A stretch of DNA of 64,000 nucleotides. It comes from QHXW01 sp035297145 (lineage in GTDB: Bacteria; Acidobacteriota; Terriglobia; Bryobacterales; Bryobacteraceae). The stretch covers positions 62,001 through 126,000 of the forward strand of contig DATGZN010000063.1 of assembly GCA_035297145.1 (NCBI GenBank), in the 5' to 3' direction. The notes beneath the pieces were generated by a model. That model saw only the letters and a program-made list of their open reading frames with translations. It ran no database searches and was not told the origin of the DNA. The position numbers and the translations under genes are program-made. Within the stretch, counting starts at the first letter, position 1. Each line of letters begins with the position of its first letter. This document shows, piece after piece, positions 56,468-64,000 of the stretch.

Positions 56468-58129
56468 TCAGAGCCGAGACACTGTGACACCGAGAAGAGC
56501 AAGATCGGAGGAGCTGATTTCAGATGAAATGAGGTCTCCAAGTGTGACACGTAGAGCGCGGACGACATCGGGGTCGAATTTGACGCCGGCGTGCGACTCG
56601 ATCAGTTCACAGGCGCTATCGAGCGGCATGGCCTGGCGATAGCTGCGGTCGGTAGTGAGGGCGTCAAAGACATCCGCGACCCTGACAATGCGAACGGCCA
56701 GCGGGACCTCGTGCCCCTTCAGACCGTAAGGATAGCCCTGGCCGTCGAAATCCTCGTGGTGTAGCTCGACGATGGGCAGATACGGCTCGAACGCGGCAAC
56801 GCCCTCGAGGATCTTCCTGCCGATCTGAGGGTGCAGTTTGATGATGTCGTACTCCTCGGGCGTCAAATGGCTGGGCTTCCGGAGCAGGGTGTCGGAAATC
56901 CCGATTTTGCCGATGTCGTGCAGCCGGGCGCCCAGACGGATGGTCTCGATCTCACTGGGTGACAGACCCATGGTGATGGCGATTGCCGTGGCATATTCGC
57001 TGACGCGCTTGCTATGGCCTGCCGTGCAGGGGTCGCGCGCGTCGAGCGCTTGGGCCATGGTTTCGACGAAGTCAACAGCGGCCTGGTCGAGCCGCTCGTT
57101 AGAGTGCGTCACAGCCGTAGCCGCGCGGTTGATGGCGGCTGCCAGCAGGTTGACTTCCCGCGTGGCGGAATCTTCCGGAAAATCAGCGTCCCAGCGTCCG
57201 GAAGCCTGACTTCGTTCGAGCCGCGCCACCAGTTGGTGGAGCGGTCGGGACAGGGCATGCGACACTGAGGCGGCAAGGCCGAGGGCAAGCAACGCGATCA
57301 CCACGCAGAGGACTGGCAGCCGCATGCGGAAGCCACCGATGATTTGGTCCGCCGCCGCGTCGATCGACTGGAAACTGAGGATCTGGTCTTCCGGGGAGAG
57401 AGCGAAGCCCGCGGCGGCGCGGCTCACCGGAATCACCAGGAAGTTCTCTCCGTTCATGCGCAGCTCACAGCCGGCGCGTAGGCAATCCGGCCGGAAATCG
57501 AGTAACTGCGCGGCTGCCGAAAACGTGGAGCGCACTACTCGCCCCTCATGCACCAGAGCCACGGGGCCGCGCACGCACACCGGCGCGGTGATTACGCTGC
57601 ACAGGGTTCCGTCCAGATCCCACACCCCCGAACGCAGTCCACCGGATGCGCCTTGGAAGAGCCGTGCCGCCGGACCCCTGGCGGGTGCCGCTGCTAGCAG
57701 TCTGCCGTCGGCCGCCGTGACCCCAGCGACGTCGCTTCGCATCGCGTCGCGCGCGGAACGGGAAAATTTCTGAAGGGTCCGCAGCGCGCGCGTGTGGGAG
57801 GCACCAGTCGAGTGTGATTGAGCGGCACGCAGAATGGCCGCGCGGAGCGCCGGGTTGGCCGAGATCCACGCGAGCGCCAGGTAGTCGCGCTGGTTCCGGC
57901 GTTCCGCAGCCTGCTCCAGGGATTGCTGGTTTTCCCGCAGCGAACGCACGACCCCGGCTTTCACCTCAGCCCGCACCGCAAGCTGGACCGCCCAGAATGT
58001 TCCCAGTGCCGCGCCGCACACGGCGATGAGGGTCGCCAGGAAGGCACGCCGTCCGAACGATCGATCGGCCTGTGAGCAGCGCGGAGCGTGGATGCTACCG
58101 GCAGGGACTTCTAGGGCGTGGCTGGCCAT
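56468..58129 (-). CDS. Membrane HD-GYP cyclic di-GMP phosphodiesterase-like protein
   Basis: A 553-residue protein. Two membrane spans (residues 28-50 and 265-288) bracket a periplasmic sensor of about 210 residues. A HAMP-like linker (SRPLHQLVARLERSQ) follows. The HD-GYP domain (residues 355-530) has HSKRVSEYATAIA, the HD in ARLHDIGKIGIS, and the GYP loop in LHHEDFDGQGYPYGLKGHEV, with all metal ligands present. It probably hydrolyses cyclic di-GMP to GMP. It is followed on the same strand by nuoB after 32 bases. Confidence 0.9.
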   Translation of the reverse strand: MASHALEVPAGSIHAPRCSQADRSFGRRAFLATLIAVCGAALGTFWAVQLAVRAEVKAGVVRSLRENQQSLEQAAERRNQRDYLALAWISANPALRAAILRAAQSHSTGASHTRALRTLQKFSRSARDAMRSDVAGVTAADGRLLAAAPARGPAARLFQGASGGLRSGVWDLDGTLCSVITAPVCVRGPVALVHEGRVVRSTFSAAAQLLDFRPDCLRAGCELRMNGENFLVIPVSRAAAGFALSPEDQILSFQSIDAAADQIIGGFRMRLPVLCVVIALLALGLAASVSHALSRPLHQLVARLERSQASGRWDADFPEDSATREVNLLAAAINRAATAVTHSNERLDQAAVDFVETMAQALDARDPCTAGHSKRVSEYATAIAITMGLSPSEIETIRLGARLHDIGKIGISDTLLRKPSHLTPEEYDIIKLHPQIGRKILEGVAAFEPYLPIVELHHEDFDGQGYPYGLKGHEVPLAVRIVRVADVFDALTTDRSYRQAMPLDSACELIESHAGVKFDPDVVRALRVTLGDLISSEISSSDLALLGVTVSRL

Positions 58130-58233
58130 TCCTGTTCAGAAATCGACGGGCGGAAGCAAAAACTTTAGGGCCGCCCGAAGTGATGCAGTGATGCTCAATC
58201 GACTTGCAGGGGTCTTCCTGCTAACCTCCAGGA

Positions 58234-59034
58234 ATGGCTCTGCCAGCGGATCTGGAACGGGCGATCGATTCGGCATGGGAAAAAGCACGACACATTCCAG
58301 GCTATATAGGAGACTGCGAGTTTCGCGCCCTGGCCATGCTTTTTGCCGGCGCCCCCAGAACTGGCGTTGCCGTTGAGATTGGCAGTTTCAAGGGGAAATC
58401 TACCGTCGGCCTGGCAGCCCTGTCTGCTCACTATGGCCTGGGTCCAGTGGTGAGCATCGATCCGCACAATGCCCCTTCCGTGACAGACCCTTTGCTGGGG
58501 GACCAGGTATCCTCGTTCGACGCTTTCGTGTCAGCCTTGCGCCAGGCGGAGGTGGAGAAGCAGGTGGAAGTGCACCGGGCTCGCTCAAGCCAAGTTTCGG
58601 CAGATTGGAACCGGCCTATCCGTTTTCTCTGGATTGACGGCGATCACACCTACGATGGCGCGAAGCTGGACTTCGATTTGTTTTCCCCTTATCTAGTGGA
58701 CCAAGCCATAGTCGCGGTGCACGATACCTTACATGAATTCGAAGGCCCCATCCGGGTCTTCGTGGAGCAGATGCTGGGCTCGGATCGCTTCGGACCGGCC
58801 GGCCTGTTGCACACCATTGGATGGGCGCAGTATTGCCCTCGCGATGGAGCCAGATTTCGCCGCCAGCGCGAGCGTCTGGCGCGCCGTGCAGGCAGACTCA
58901 TACCCCTCGTGGCGGGCGGCCGCAGGGTGACAGGTCTTGCCAAAATGCGCTGGAAACTGGAATGCGCGATGATCCCGCATCCAATCCTGTCACCCGTGGA
59001 GTGGGAGAGCACTCTTACCGCTAGCGACCGCTAG
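58234..59034 (+). CDS. Class I SAM-dependent methyltransferase (Methyltransf_24 type)
   Basis: A 266-residue protein. The SAM motif is GVAVEIGSFKGKSTVGLAAL, followed by VVSIDPHNAP and FLWIDGDHTYDGAKLDFDLF, the pattern of the methyltransferase group linked to polysaccharide and glycan clusters. AIVAVHDTLHEFEGPIRVF continues the fold; the C-terminal 70 residues are basic and unrecognised. ATG 58234 lies 6 bases after TAACCT, another leaderless-like start. It neighbours the O-antigen-ligase-like gene (convergent), suggesting a cell-surface glycan role. Confidence 0.8.
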   Translation: MALPADLERAIDSAWEKARHIPGYIGDCEFRALAMLFAGAPRTGVAVEIGSFKGKSTVGLAALSAHYGLGPVVSIDPHNAPSVTDPLLGDQVSSFDAFVSALRQAEVEKQVEVHRARSSQVSADWNRPIRFLWIDGDHTYDGAKLDFDLFSPYLVDQAIVAVHDTLHEFEGPIRVFVEQMLGSDRFGPAGLLHTIGWAQYCPRDGARFRRQRERLARRAGRLIPLVAGGRRVTGLAKMRWKLECAMIPHPILSPVEWESTLTASDR

Positions 59035-59067
59035 ACGTGCAAATGCCCGCCGGGGCCGCGGAGTCCT

Positions 59068-60315
59068 TCAGACGCTCTCGGCGACCTGCCGGTTCTCGGC
59101 GGTGGAATCCGCACCAACCTCCTGAGCAAGCGCCTGATAGCCGAGCGCTACCACGACCAGAAAGATGGTCAATACTTCACTGTCGCCCAGGTTCACGTCC
59201 GCCATGCCTTCCACGAGGAGGGATATCACGACGGCGATGCCGCCGTGGAGCAGGAAGCGCCGGTCATTGCGCCCGGGTGGCAAGGAACGGACGCCGCGTG
59301 CAAAATCCCAAAGGATCTTTCCCAGCAGCCAAAGAAGGATCAGCAACACGGGAATACCCCGCTCGGCGGCATACTCCAGATAAAGGTTATGCAGATGCAT
59401 GTATGAGCCCGCCGGCAGCGGCCTGGGCGTATCGGCGGGCAGGAATTCCATAAACCGCTTCCTTGGCATCTCGGGGCCCAGCCCGAACCAGGGATGAGCC
59501 TCAACCATGCGTATGCCGGTGCGCAGAAGAATGGCGCGAAATTCGTTCGAATCAGAAGGACCAGGCCGGGCGATGGATATTGCGCGCTCGCGAATGGCAG
59601 GTGGCGCTGCCAACAGCCCGAGCACCACGAATAGCGGCACCGCCAACGCAACCCAGGGCCGCCAGCAGCACAAAAGGTAAGCGGCTCCGATGGCAGTGGC
59701 GATCCACACCGCGCGCGTCTCTGCGAGCACAATGCCAAGGCCCATGGTCACTGCGAGAGCGCCCCAAAGCCAGATGTGCCGCCGCGCGACGGGGGAAAAA
59801 AGCAGAAAAGATCCGAGCATCAGGAGGACCAACATTTCCTCTACCGAAAATGTGTACCAGTGGCTCATGAAGCCGGTGATACGCCGAGGTACGTACTCCG
59901 TGTAAAAATCCAGATGCGCCTGGCGAATCCGATAGACCTTGACGGCGAATTGAAACACGCCCAACAGGGCACTGGCAGCCCCGCAGCCTGCCCAAGTCAA
60001 AACGAGCCAGCGCGCCATGGTCAGCTCCCAGATCAGTGTATAAACTACCAGTAATTGGCTGAATACATAGATCTTCTTGACCTGGGGGAAGCCCGCCAGG
60101 GGATCTCCGGAAAGCGCCACGGCAATCAGGGTCCCTAGCAAGAACAATCCGAGCGGAAGCTTAATGGGAGGGAGGCGCAGCTTTTCGCGCGATACGAGCA
60201 ACGCCGCCAGCGACATGCCAAGCAGTATTTGCGACGGGGCAATACCTAAGACAATCACGGCCGAAGACGCAAATGCGAGCCAACGCGCCCACCAGAGTGC
60301 AGATTTGTGATTCAT
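59068..60315 (-). CDS. O-antigen ligase / polymerase-like membrane protein (Wzy_C)
   Basis: A 415-residue protein with about eleven hydrophobic spans. The Wzy_C region holds RTGIRMVEAHPWFGLGPEMP, followed by HLHNLYLEYAAERGIPVLLI, with the conserved His and Asn-Tyr of O-antigen ligases. The large periplasmic loop between them is basic. It would join glycan chains to lipid A core or polymerise them; ligase and polymerase cannot be told apart. The nearest genes are a methyltransferase (convergent) and the NHL/TIGR03437 gene (divergent). Confidence 0.82.
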   Translation of the reverse strand: MNHKSALWWARWLAFASSAVIVLGIAPSQILLGMSLAALLVSREKLRLPPIKLPLGLFLLGTLIAVALSGDPLAGFPQVKKIYVFSQLLVVYTLIWELTMARWLVLTWAGCGAASALLGVFQFAVKVYRIRQAHLDFYTEYVPRRITGFMSHWYTFSVEEMLVLLMLGSFLLFSPVARRHIWLWGALAVTMGLGIVLAETRAVWIATAIGAAYLLCCWRPWVALAVPLFVVLGLLAAPPAIRERAISIARPGPSDSNEFRAILLRTGIRMVEAHPWFGLGPEMPRKRFMEFLPADTPRPLPAGSYMHLHNLYLEYAAERGIPVLLILLWLLGKILWDFARGVRSLPPGRNDRRFLLHGGIAVVISLLVEGMADVNLGDSEVLTIFLVVVALGYQALAQEVGADSTAENRQVAESV

Positions 60316-60788
60316 TCACTCCTTAAGAGTCCTCAGCATCGCTCCACCACTACACTTCGCCGAAAAACTGAATCGAGCTTAGCACAATGGGCCGTTTTTC
60401 TTGGAGGGCTGGACGGGAAATGGCAAGCCGGATGCCATCCAAATTGGGTATTTCGTTATAAGCACTTTAACTTAGCCATGGCAGGCCCGGTCCCGCTTTG
60501 TTTTTCAGCTACTTCCGTGCGTGAGGCGGGCTGCGCGTCGTGCCCGGTGGGGAATCTTCGTGTCACGATTCGGCACACGTGAGTCCAAAGCACTACAGTT
60601 CCGCGAGCGCGGGAACGGCTCGTCAAGAGGCGGCGCCATGAATCCATACGTACCAACAAACCGGGAAACTACTTTTCACCGCCGAGAGTTTCCTGAGCGG
60701 GGGTTGCGACGGATGTTGGTGGCTCGGCCTAGTGCGCAGCGCTTGCTATAATGACCAAATCACAGATCACATACGTGTCTTCATAACT
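60316..60788. other. Intergenic region upstream of the NHL/TIGR03437 gene
   Basis: No supported gene. It holds an extended -10 (TGC TATAAT, 60744-60752) that ends 36 bases before the ATG, and a bulged GTTCCGCG/CGCGGGAAC hairpin near 60598-60616. The frame that runs through it from 60521 is high in Arg and lacks a ribosome binding site. Confidence 0.45.
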
Positions 60789-63497
60789 ATGAGGTATATT
60801 CTCGTCTTATCGCTGTTCGTCTCGGCTGGCATGGGCCAGGAGTTCATAGCCGGGCAGGCGGCGCGCGCGGTTGTTGGGCAACCCTATTTCACGGCGAGCT
60901 TCCCAGGCGCCAGTCAAACGTTAATCGGCGCAGCTTCCGGGGTGGCCTATGCGAACAACACACTTTTCATCGCGGACTCGAATCGCGCCGGCGCCACCCC
61001 CACCAACAACCGTGTCCTGATCTATCGAAACCTTTCCAGCCAGTTTCCCGAGCCAAGCATCCAACCGCCGAACCAGGGCGTGCGCTGTCCGGTTTGCGGG
61101 GGCATAGCGAACGTGGTGCTGGGACAGCCGAATTTTTCAGACACGGATGCAAACACATCGAACAGCGGCATGTTCCTGCCGACGTCGGTGGCGACCGATG
61201 GCAAGGTACTGGTGGTGGCGGACACGAACAACAACCGCGTACTGATCTGGAACTCGATCCCGACGACTAACCATGCGCCCGCGAATGTGGTGATTGGACA
61301 GAACGATTTCACGTCCGGGAGCACGTTGGTCCCTCCCACCGCGAAGTCGCTGCGCGGACCGCAAGGCGTGTGGATCCAGGACGGCAAGTTGTACCTCGCC
61401 GACACGCAGAATAATCGAATTCTGGTCTACAATTCGATCCCGACTTCGAACGGGGCTTCGGCGGACCTGGTGCTGGGCCAGCCCAACTTTACTACAGCCG
61501 TTCAGCAGGATCTCACACAGGCGCAAGCAGCAACCGCCGCGAACAATATGTTGAACCCGGTAGCGGTCACCTCGGATGGCACACGACTGTACGTGGCCGA
61601 TCTGGGCTACCACCGGGTGCTGATTTGGAACACCATTCCGACGCAGAACCAGCAACCCGCGGACGTGGCGGTGGGGCAGGTGGATCTGGTCACGTCGATT
61701 CCGGATAACGCCTTCTCCGGAGCCCCGGCTACTACCGCGGGATCGACCAGCGTGGAGACACCGGTGATGTGCACGGTATCCAACGGCACGGACAGCAACA
61801 GCAAGCCAACGTATCCGGACATCTGCGCCTCGACGTTGAGTTTCCCGCGCTATGCCCTTTCCGACGGCACCAGGTTGTTCATCGCCGACGGCGGCAATGA
61901 CCGCGTGCTCATCTTTAACCACATCCCGACCAAGAACGGCGAGCCGGCAGACCTCGTTCTGGGGCAGCCGGACATGATCACCGACACCTCGTCAAACGAC
62001 ACAGATTCCCTGGCGACGCCCACGTCCCTGGCATTTGACGGGACCAACCTGTACGTTTCCGATACGTACAATCAGCGGGTGATGATCTACACGGAGGCGG
62101 CGGTAAACCTGCCCGTTACGGCGGTGAAAAACGCCGCGAGCCTGGAGATATACGCCGAGGGGACCATTACGCTCGCCGGGACTCTGCAGGCCAACGATAG
62201 CGTCACGATCACGATCGAGGGCAAGAACTATGTTTACAAAGAGGTAAACAAGGATACCTTCGCTAATATTGTCAGCACGCTGGTGAACGCGATCAATGCG
62301 GGGGCGGGTGACCCGAACGTGATTGGGGTGGCGGACACCCAGGCACAGCAGATTCTTCTGGTTTCCCGCACGCCCAGCACGGCCGGCAACAACATCACCT
62401 ACTCGGCCACGGTATCGACCAGCGCGACGATCACGGTCAGCACCGGGGGGGCGACGCTTACCGGAGGGGGAAACGCAGCGCAAATCGGACCCGGATCGCT
62501 GATCACGCTGAACGGAACGGGGCTGAGCGATTCCATCGCATCAGACCCAGGAACCGGGAAATTCTCTCCGACACAGCTTGCGGGAACGCAGGTGTTTATC
62601 GACGGCAGCCCCGCGCCGCTCTTGTACGTTTCTCCTACCCAAATCAACGCACAGATGCCCCTGTTTGCTGCGAATTCGGCCAGCGTCAGCCTCTATGTGC
62701 GGACTGAGCATGCCGACGGCACGACTACCGCGAGTATTTCCGTGCCGGTGCAGATCGTACCGGAGAACCCGGGTATTTTCGCCGGGTCAGGCGCGGAGCC
62801 CCGGCCCGCCATGGCCTTCCACGGCTCTCAGTATGCCAATGCACTGGTTTCGGTGGACGGCTCGGTTAAGGCGGGTGACATCGGCACGGTCAAGATTTCG
62901 GATCGTTCTTATAACTACACGGTGCTATCCACGGACACGCTCACGACCGTCACCCAGGCGCTGGCGAATCTGGTGGACAAAGACCCCCAAGTGCACGCCT
63001 TTCCGGCGGCGGTATTCACGCGCCTGGTCTTGCAAGCCCGTAAGGCGGGAAAGGCGGGCGTTGGAATCACATTCAGTGCGTCTGTGAACACAGGGGCGAA
63101 CCTGCTGCTGACGGCCATCGGCGTAACCTCGGGATCGAGCCTCATATTGTGCTGCCCGAATACGGGCCCAATCAAAGGCAGCAACCCGGCCGTTCCGGGT
63201 GAAACCATCACGATCTATGCTACGGGCTTAGGCGATCTGGCGAGCCCCAACCCGGGTTACGCCAGCGGCAGGCGCTACGACGGACCCGTAGCTCAGCCGG
63301 CGTCGTTCCTCTCATCGCTAGCGGGGGGAAAGACCGCCAACGTCCTGGAGGCGACGCCCATGCCCGGTAGCGTGGGGGTGTGGGTGGTTCAGTTGCAGCT
63401 CGACTCCGGGCTGACAACCGATAAAGACACGCAGCTCACGATCGCGCAGGATATCTATGTGAGCAATGTGGTGCGGTTCCCGGTAAAGGCTCCATAA
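60789..63497 (+). CDS. Large exported NHL-repeat protein with a Solibacter-type TIGR03437 domain carrying two insertions
   Basis: A 902-residue protein. Signal peptide MRYILVLSLFVSAGMGQ. Residues about 30-435 hold beta-propeller NHL repeats (NRVLIYRNLS, NNRVLIWNSIPTTN, NRILVYNSIPTSN, HRVLIWNTIP, DRVLIFNHIP). Then comes a TIGR03437 domain (AVKNAASL, IGPGSLITLNGTGLSDS, ISPTQINAQMPL-like YVSPTQINAQMP, PENPGIFAGSG, NPAVPGETITIYATGLGDL), interrupted by two modules of about 100 residues each. The modules share the pattern G..(A)GD.V.I....Y.Y.V...DT...V...L...(x)n DP.V then ITFSASVNTGA. Function unknown; surface or exported binding is likely. Confidence 0.8.
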   Translation: MRYILVLSLFVSAGMGQEFIAGQAARAVVGQPYFTASFPGASQTLIGAASGVAYANNTLFIADSNRAGATPTNNRVLIYRNLSSQFPEPSIQPPNQGVRCPVCGGIANVVLGQPNFSDTDANTSNSGMFLPTSVATDGKVLVVADTNNNRVLIWNSIPTTNHAPANVVIGQNDFTSGSTLVPPTAKSLRGPQGVWIQDGKLYLADTQNNRILVYNSIPTSNGASADLVLGQPNFTTAVQQDLTQAQAATAANNMLNPVAVTSDGTRLYVADLGYHRVLIWNTIPTQNQQPADVAVGQVDLVTSIPDNAFSGAPATTAGSTSVETPVMCTVSNGTDSNSKPTYPDICASTLSFPRYALSDGTRLFIADGGNDRVLIFNHIPTKNGEPADLVLGQPDMITDTSSNDTDSLATPTSLAFDGTNLYVSDTYNQRVMIYTEAAVNLPVTAVKNAASLEIYAEGTITLAGTLQANDSVTITIEGKNYVYKEVNKDTFANIVSTLVNAINAGAGDPNVIGVADTQAQQILLVSRTPSTAGNNITYSATVSTSATITVSTGGATLTGGGNAAQIGPGSLITLNGTGLSDSIASDPGTGKFSPTQLAGTQVFIDGSPAPLLYVSPTQINAQMPLFAANSASVSLYVRTEHADGTTTASISVPVQIVPENPGIFAGSGAEPRPAMAFHGSQYANALVSVDGSVKAGDIGTVKISDRSYNYTVLSTDTLTTVTQALANLVDKDPQVHAFPAAVFTRLVLQARKAGKAGVGITFSASVNTGANLLLTAIGVTSGSSLILCCPNTGPIKGSNPAVPGETITIYATGLGDLASPNPGYASGRRYDGPVAQPASFLSSLAGGKTANVLEATPMPGSVGVWVVQLQLDSGLTTDKDTQLTIAQDIYVSNVVRFPVKAP

Positions 63498-63625
63498 CCA
63501 AACCGTGGTTTAGCGCGGCGTGGAGAACGAGGACCGCTCTGTGTGGTCGCGGCTCGGTAAAAATCCAGGCGAAGTCGCCGGGAAGGTTGCTGAGACGAGC
63601 TCGCAGCAAGCGGTTCACCACTCAA

Positions 63626-63913
63626 CTATAAATGCCGCGGCAACCGGGAGTGGGCAGGCGTTCCGGCTCCCTGGGACGGGGCGGGCCGGGAGTCGAGGAG
63701 CGCAAGCATGGGGGTCAGAAGATCGAGAGGGATGTCGCGCGCGGCGGACAGGTTCTCTCCGGCAATCAGCCCGATCTCCTTGCGCACGATATCAACATCC
63801 TTCGGAGCGCGGATGCCCAGCTTGACGCGAGTGGGGCTGGTTTCGAGCACTTCGATCTCGATGTCGCCAGCGATCAGGATCGACTCACCGGCGCGCCTGC
63901 GGATCACGAGCAA
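63626..63913 (-). CDS. csrA: Carbon storage regulator CsrA
   Basis: A 95-residue protein. TTG start gives MLVIRRRAGESILIAGDIEI, then RVKLGIRAPKDVDIVRKEI, the complete RNA-binding beta-strand region of CsrA, which binds GGA motifs in mRNA leaders. The C-terminal 30 residues (ALLDSRPAPSQGAG onward) extend past the usual 60-65. The start overlaps the fliW end by 10 bases. CsrA and FliW form a pair: FliW sequesters CsrA until flagellin is made. Confidence 0.93.
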   Translation of the reverse strand: MLVIRRRAGESILIAGDIEIEVLETSPTRVKLGIRAPKDVDIVRKEIGLIAGENLSAARDIPLDLLTPMLALLDSRPAPSQGAGTPAHSRLPRHL

Positions 63914-64000
63914 GCGGACACCTCCGCCAGCGGCCGGAGCGGATGCCGGCAGCTGTAGACCGAGTCGTCGCGCACCGCCTGCACGGCCAGTGCGGTGGCG
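63904..64000 (-). CDS. fliW: Partial flagellar assembly factor FliW (C-terminus only)
   Basis: The last 31 codons are visible: ATALAVQAVRDDSVYSCRHP, then LRPLAEVSACS and stop. The AVQ...D..Y..RHPL pattern is the usual FliW C-terminus, and fliW-csrA adjacency is common. Its stop overlaps csrA by 10 bases. The rest lies beyond the window. This implies flagellar genes next door. Confidence 0.7.
   Translation of the reverse strand, partial: ATALAVQAVRDDSVYSCRHPLRPLAEVSACS

Noticed and set aside
60521..60751. 76-codon frame before the NHL protein gene
   Set aside because: Arg-rich, overlaps the extended -10 promoter element, no family resemblance.

Overview
The window looks like a chromosomal segment of an acidobacterium of the Bryobacterales / Solibacter type. 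The evidence is the set of lineage-typical protein families: a Solibacter-type C-terminal domain (TIGR03437) on an NHL-repeat protein, an Acidobacteria-type VWFA protein (TIGR03436 type), a GWxTD-domain protein, and a LytS/LytTR/LiaF cluster. The DNA is GC-rich, and alternative GTG and TTG starts are frequent. All family names come from reading protein motifs by eye; no database was searched.

Layout. 1-3.9 kb is the edge of a prophage-like or integrative element: terminase-small-subunit-like HTH protein, DUF3489 protein, small phage-type ORFs, and a ParB-methyltransferase fusion broken by one in-frame TGA. It abuts a tRNA-Ala(GGC), a classic attachment target, but no integrase is visible. 4-13 kb is housekeeping: an LpxL-like acyltransferase, an overlapping cysteine desulfurase/mnmA pair for tRNA 2-thiolation, a SAM hydroxide adenosyltransferase, a RelE/RHH toxin-antitoxin pair, rsmD-recG, a secreted Gfo/Idh-like protein and a DUF4159 protein. 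13-17 kb holds an OmpR/PhoB-type regulator behind 11-bp repeats that resemble a Pho box. It also holds a CDP-alcohol phosphatidyltransferase and ttcA, separated by foreign-looking DNA bounded by an old imperfect duplication that carries a ttcA 3' remnant.

17-26 kb: rsmB, rpe, a BamD-like protein coupled to a receiver protein, yajQ, a hydrolase, an O-methyltransferase, purB and a WalJ-like metallo-beta-lactamase protein that seems to start at AUC. 26-34 kb: vapBC, an alcohol dehydrogenase, then a leftward cluster of LytTR regulator, LiaI-like and LiaF-like membrane proteins, LytS-type histidine kinase and a Ser/Thr kinase-receiver-LytTR fusion. This cluster reads as an envelope-stress sensing unit and is the most striking system here. 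Inositol-phosphate synthase and an epimerase follow.

35-50 kb: an orphan antitoxin with an internally deleted ParE, a sulfatase-TPR protein, a GWxTD protein behind a good sigma70 promoter, outer-membrane beta-barrel proteins, a large hydrolase, FKBP, a secreted DJ-1-like protein, a LytTR remnant, and a second antitoxin with a deleted toxin. 50-64 kb: a molybdopterin oxidoreductase overlapping a lipoprotein and a large membrane protein, a DksA/TraR zinc-finger protein behind a sigma54-like promoter, yfiH-nuoB, an HD-GYP protein, an O-antigen-ligase-like protein, the 902-residue NHL/TIGR03437 protein, and csrA overlapping the end of fliW.

Themes: toxin genes decayed while antitoxins are intact (twice); several starts lie 6-7 bases after a -10 box (leaderless messages); LytTR and receiver proteins are abundant.
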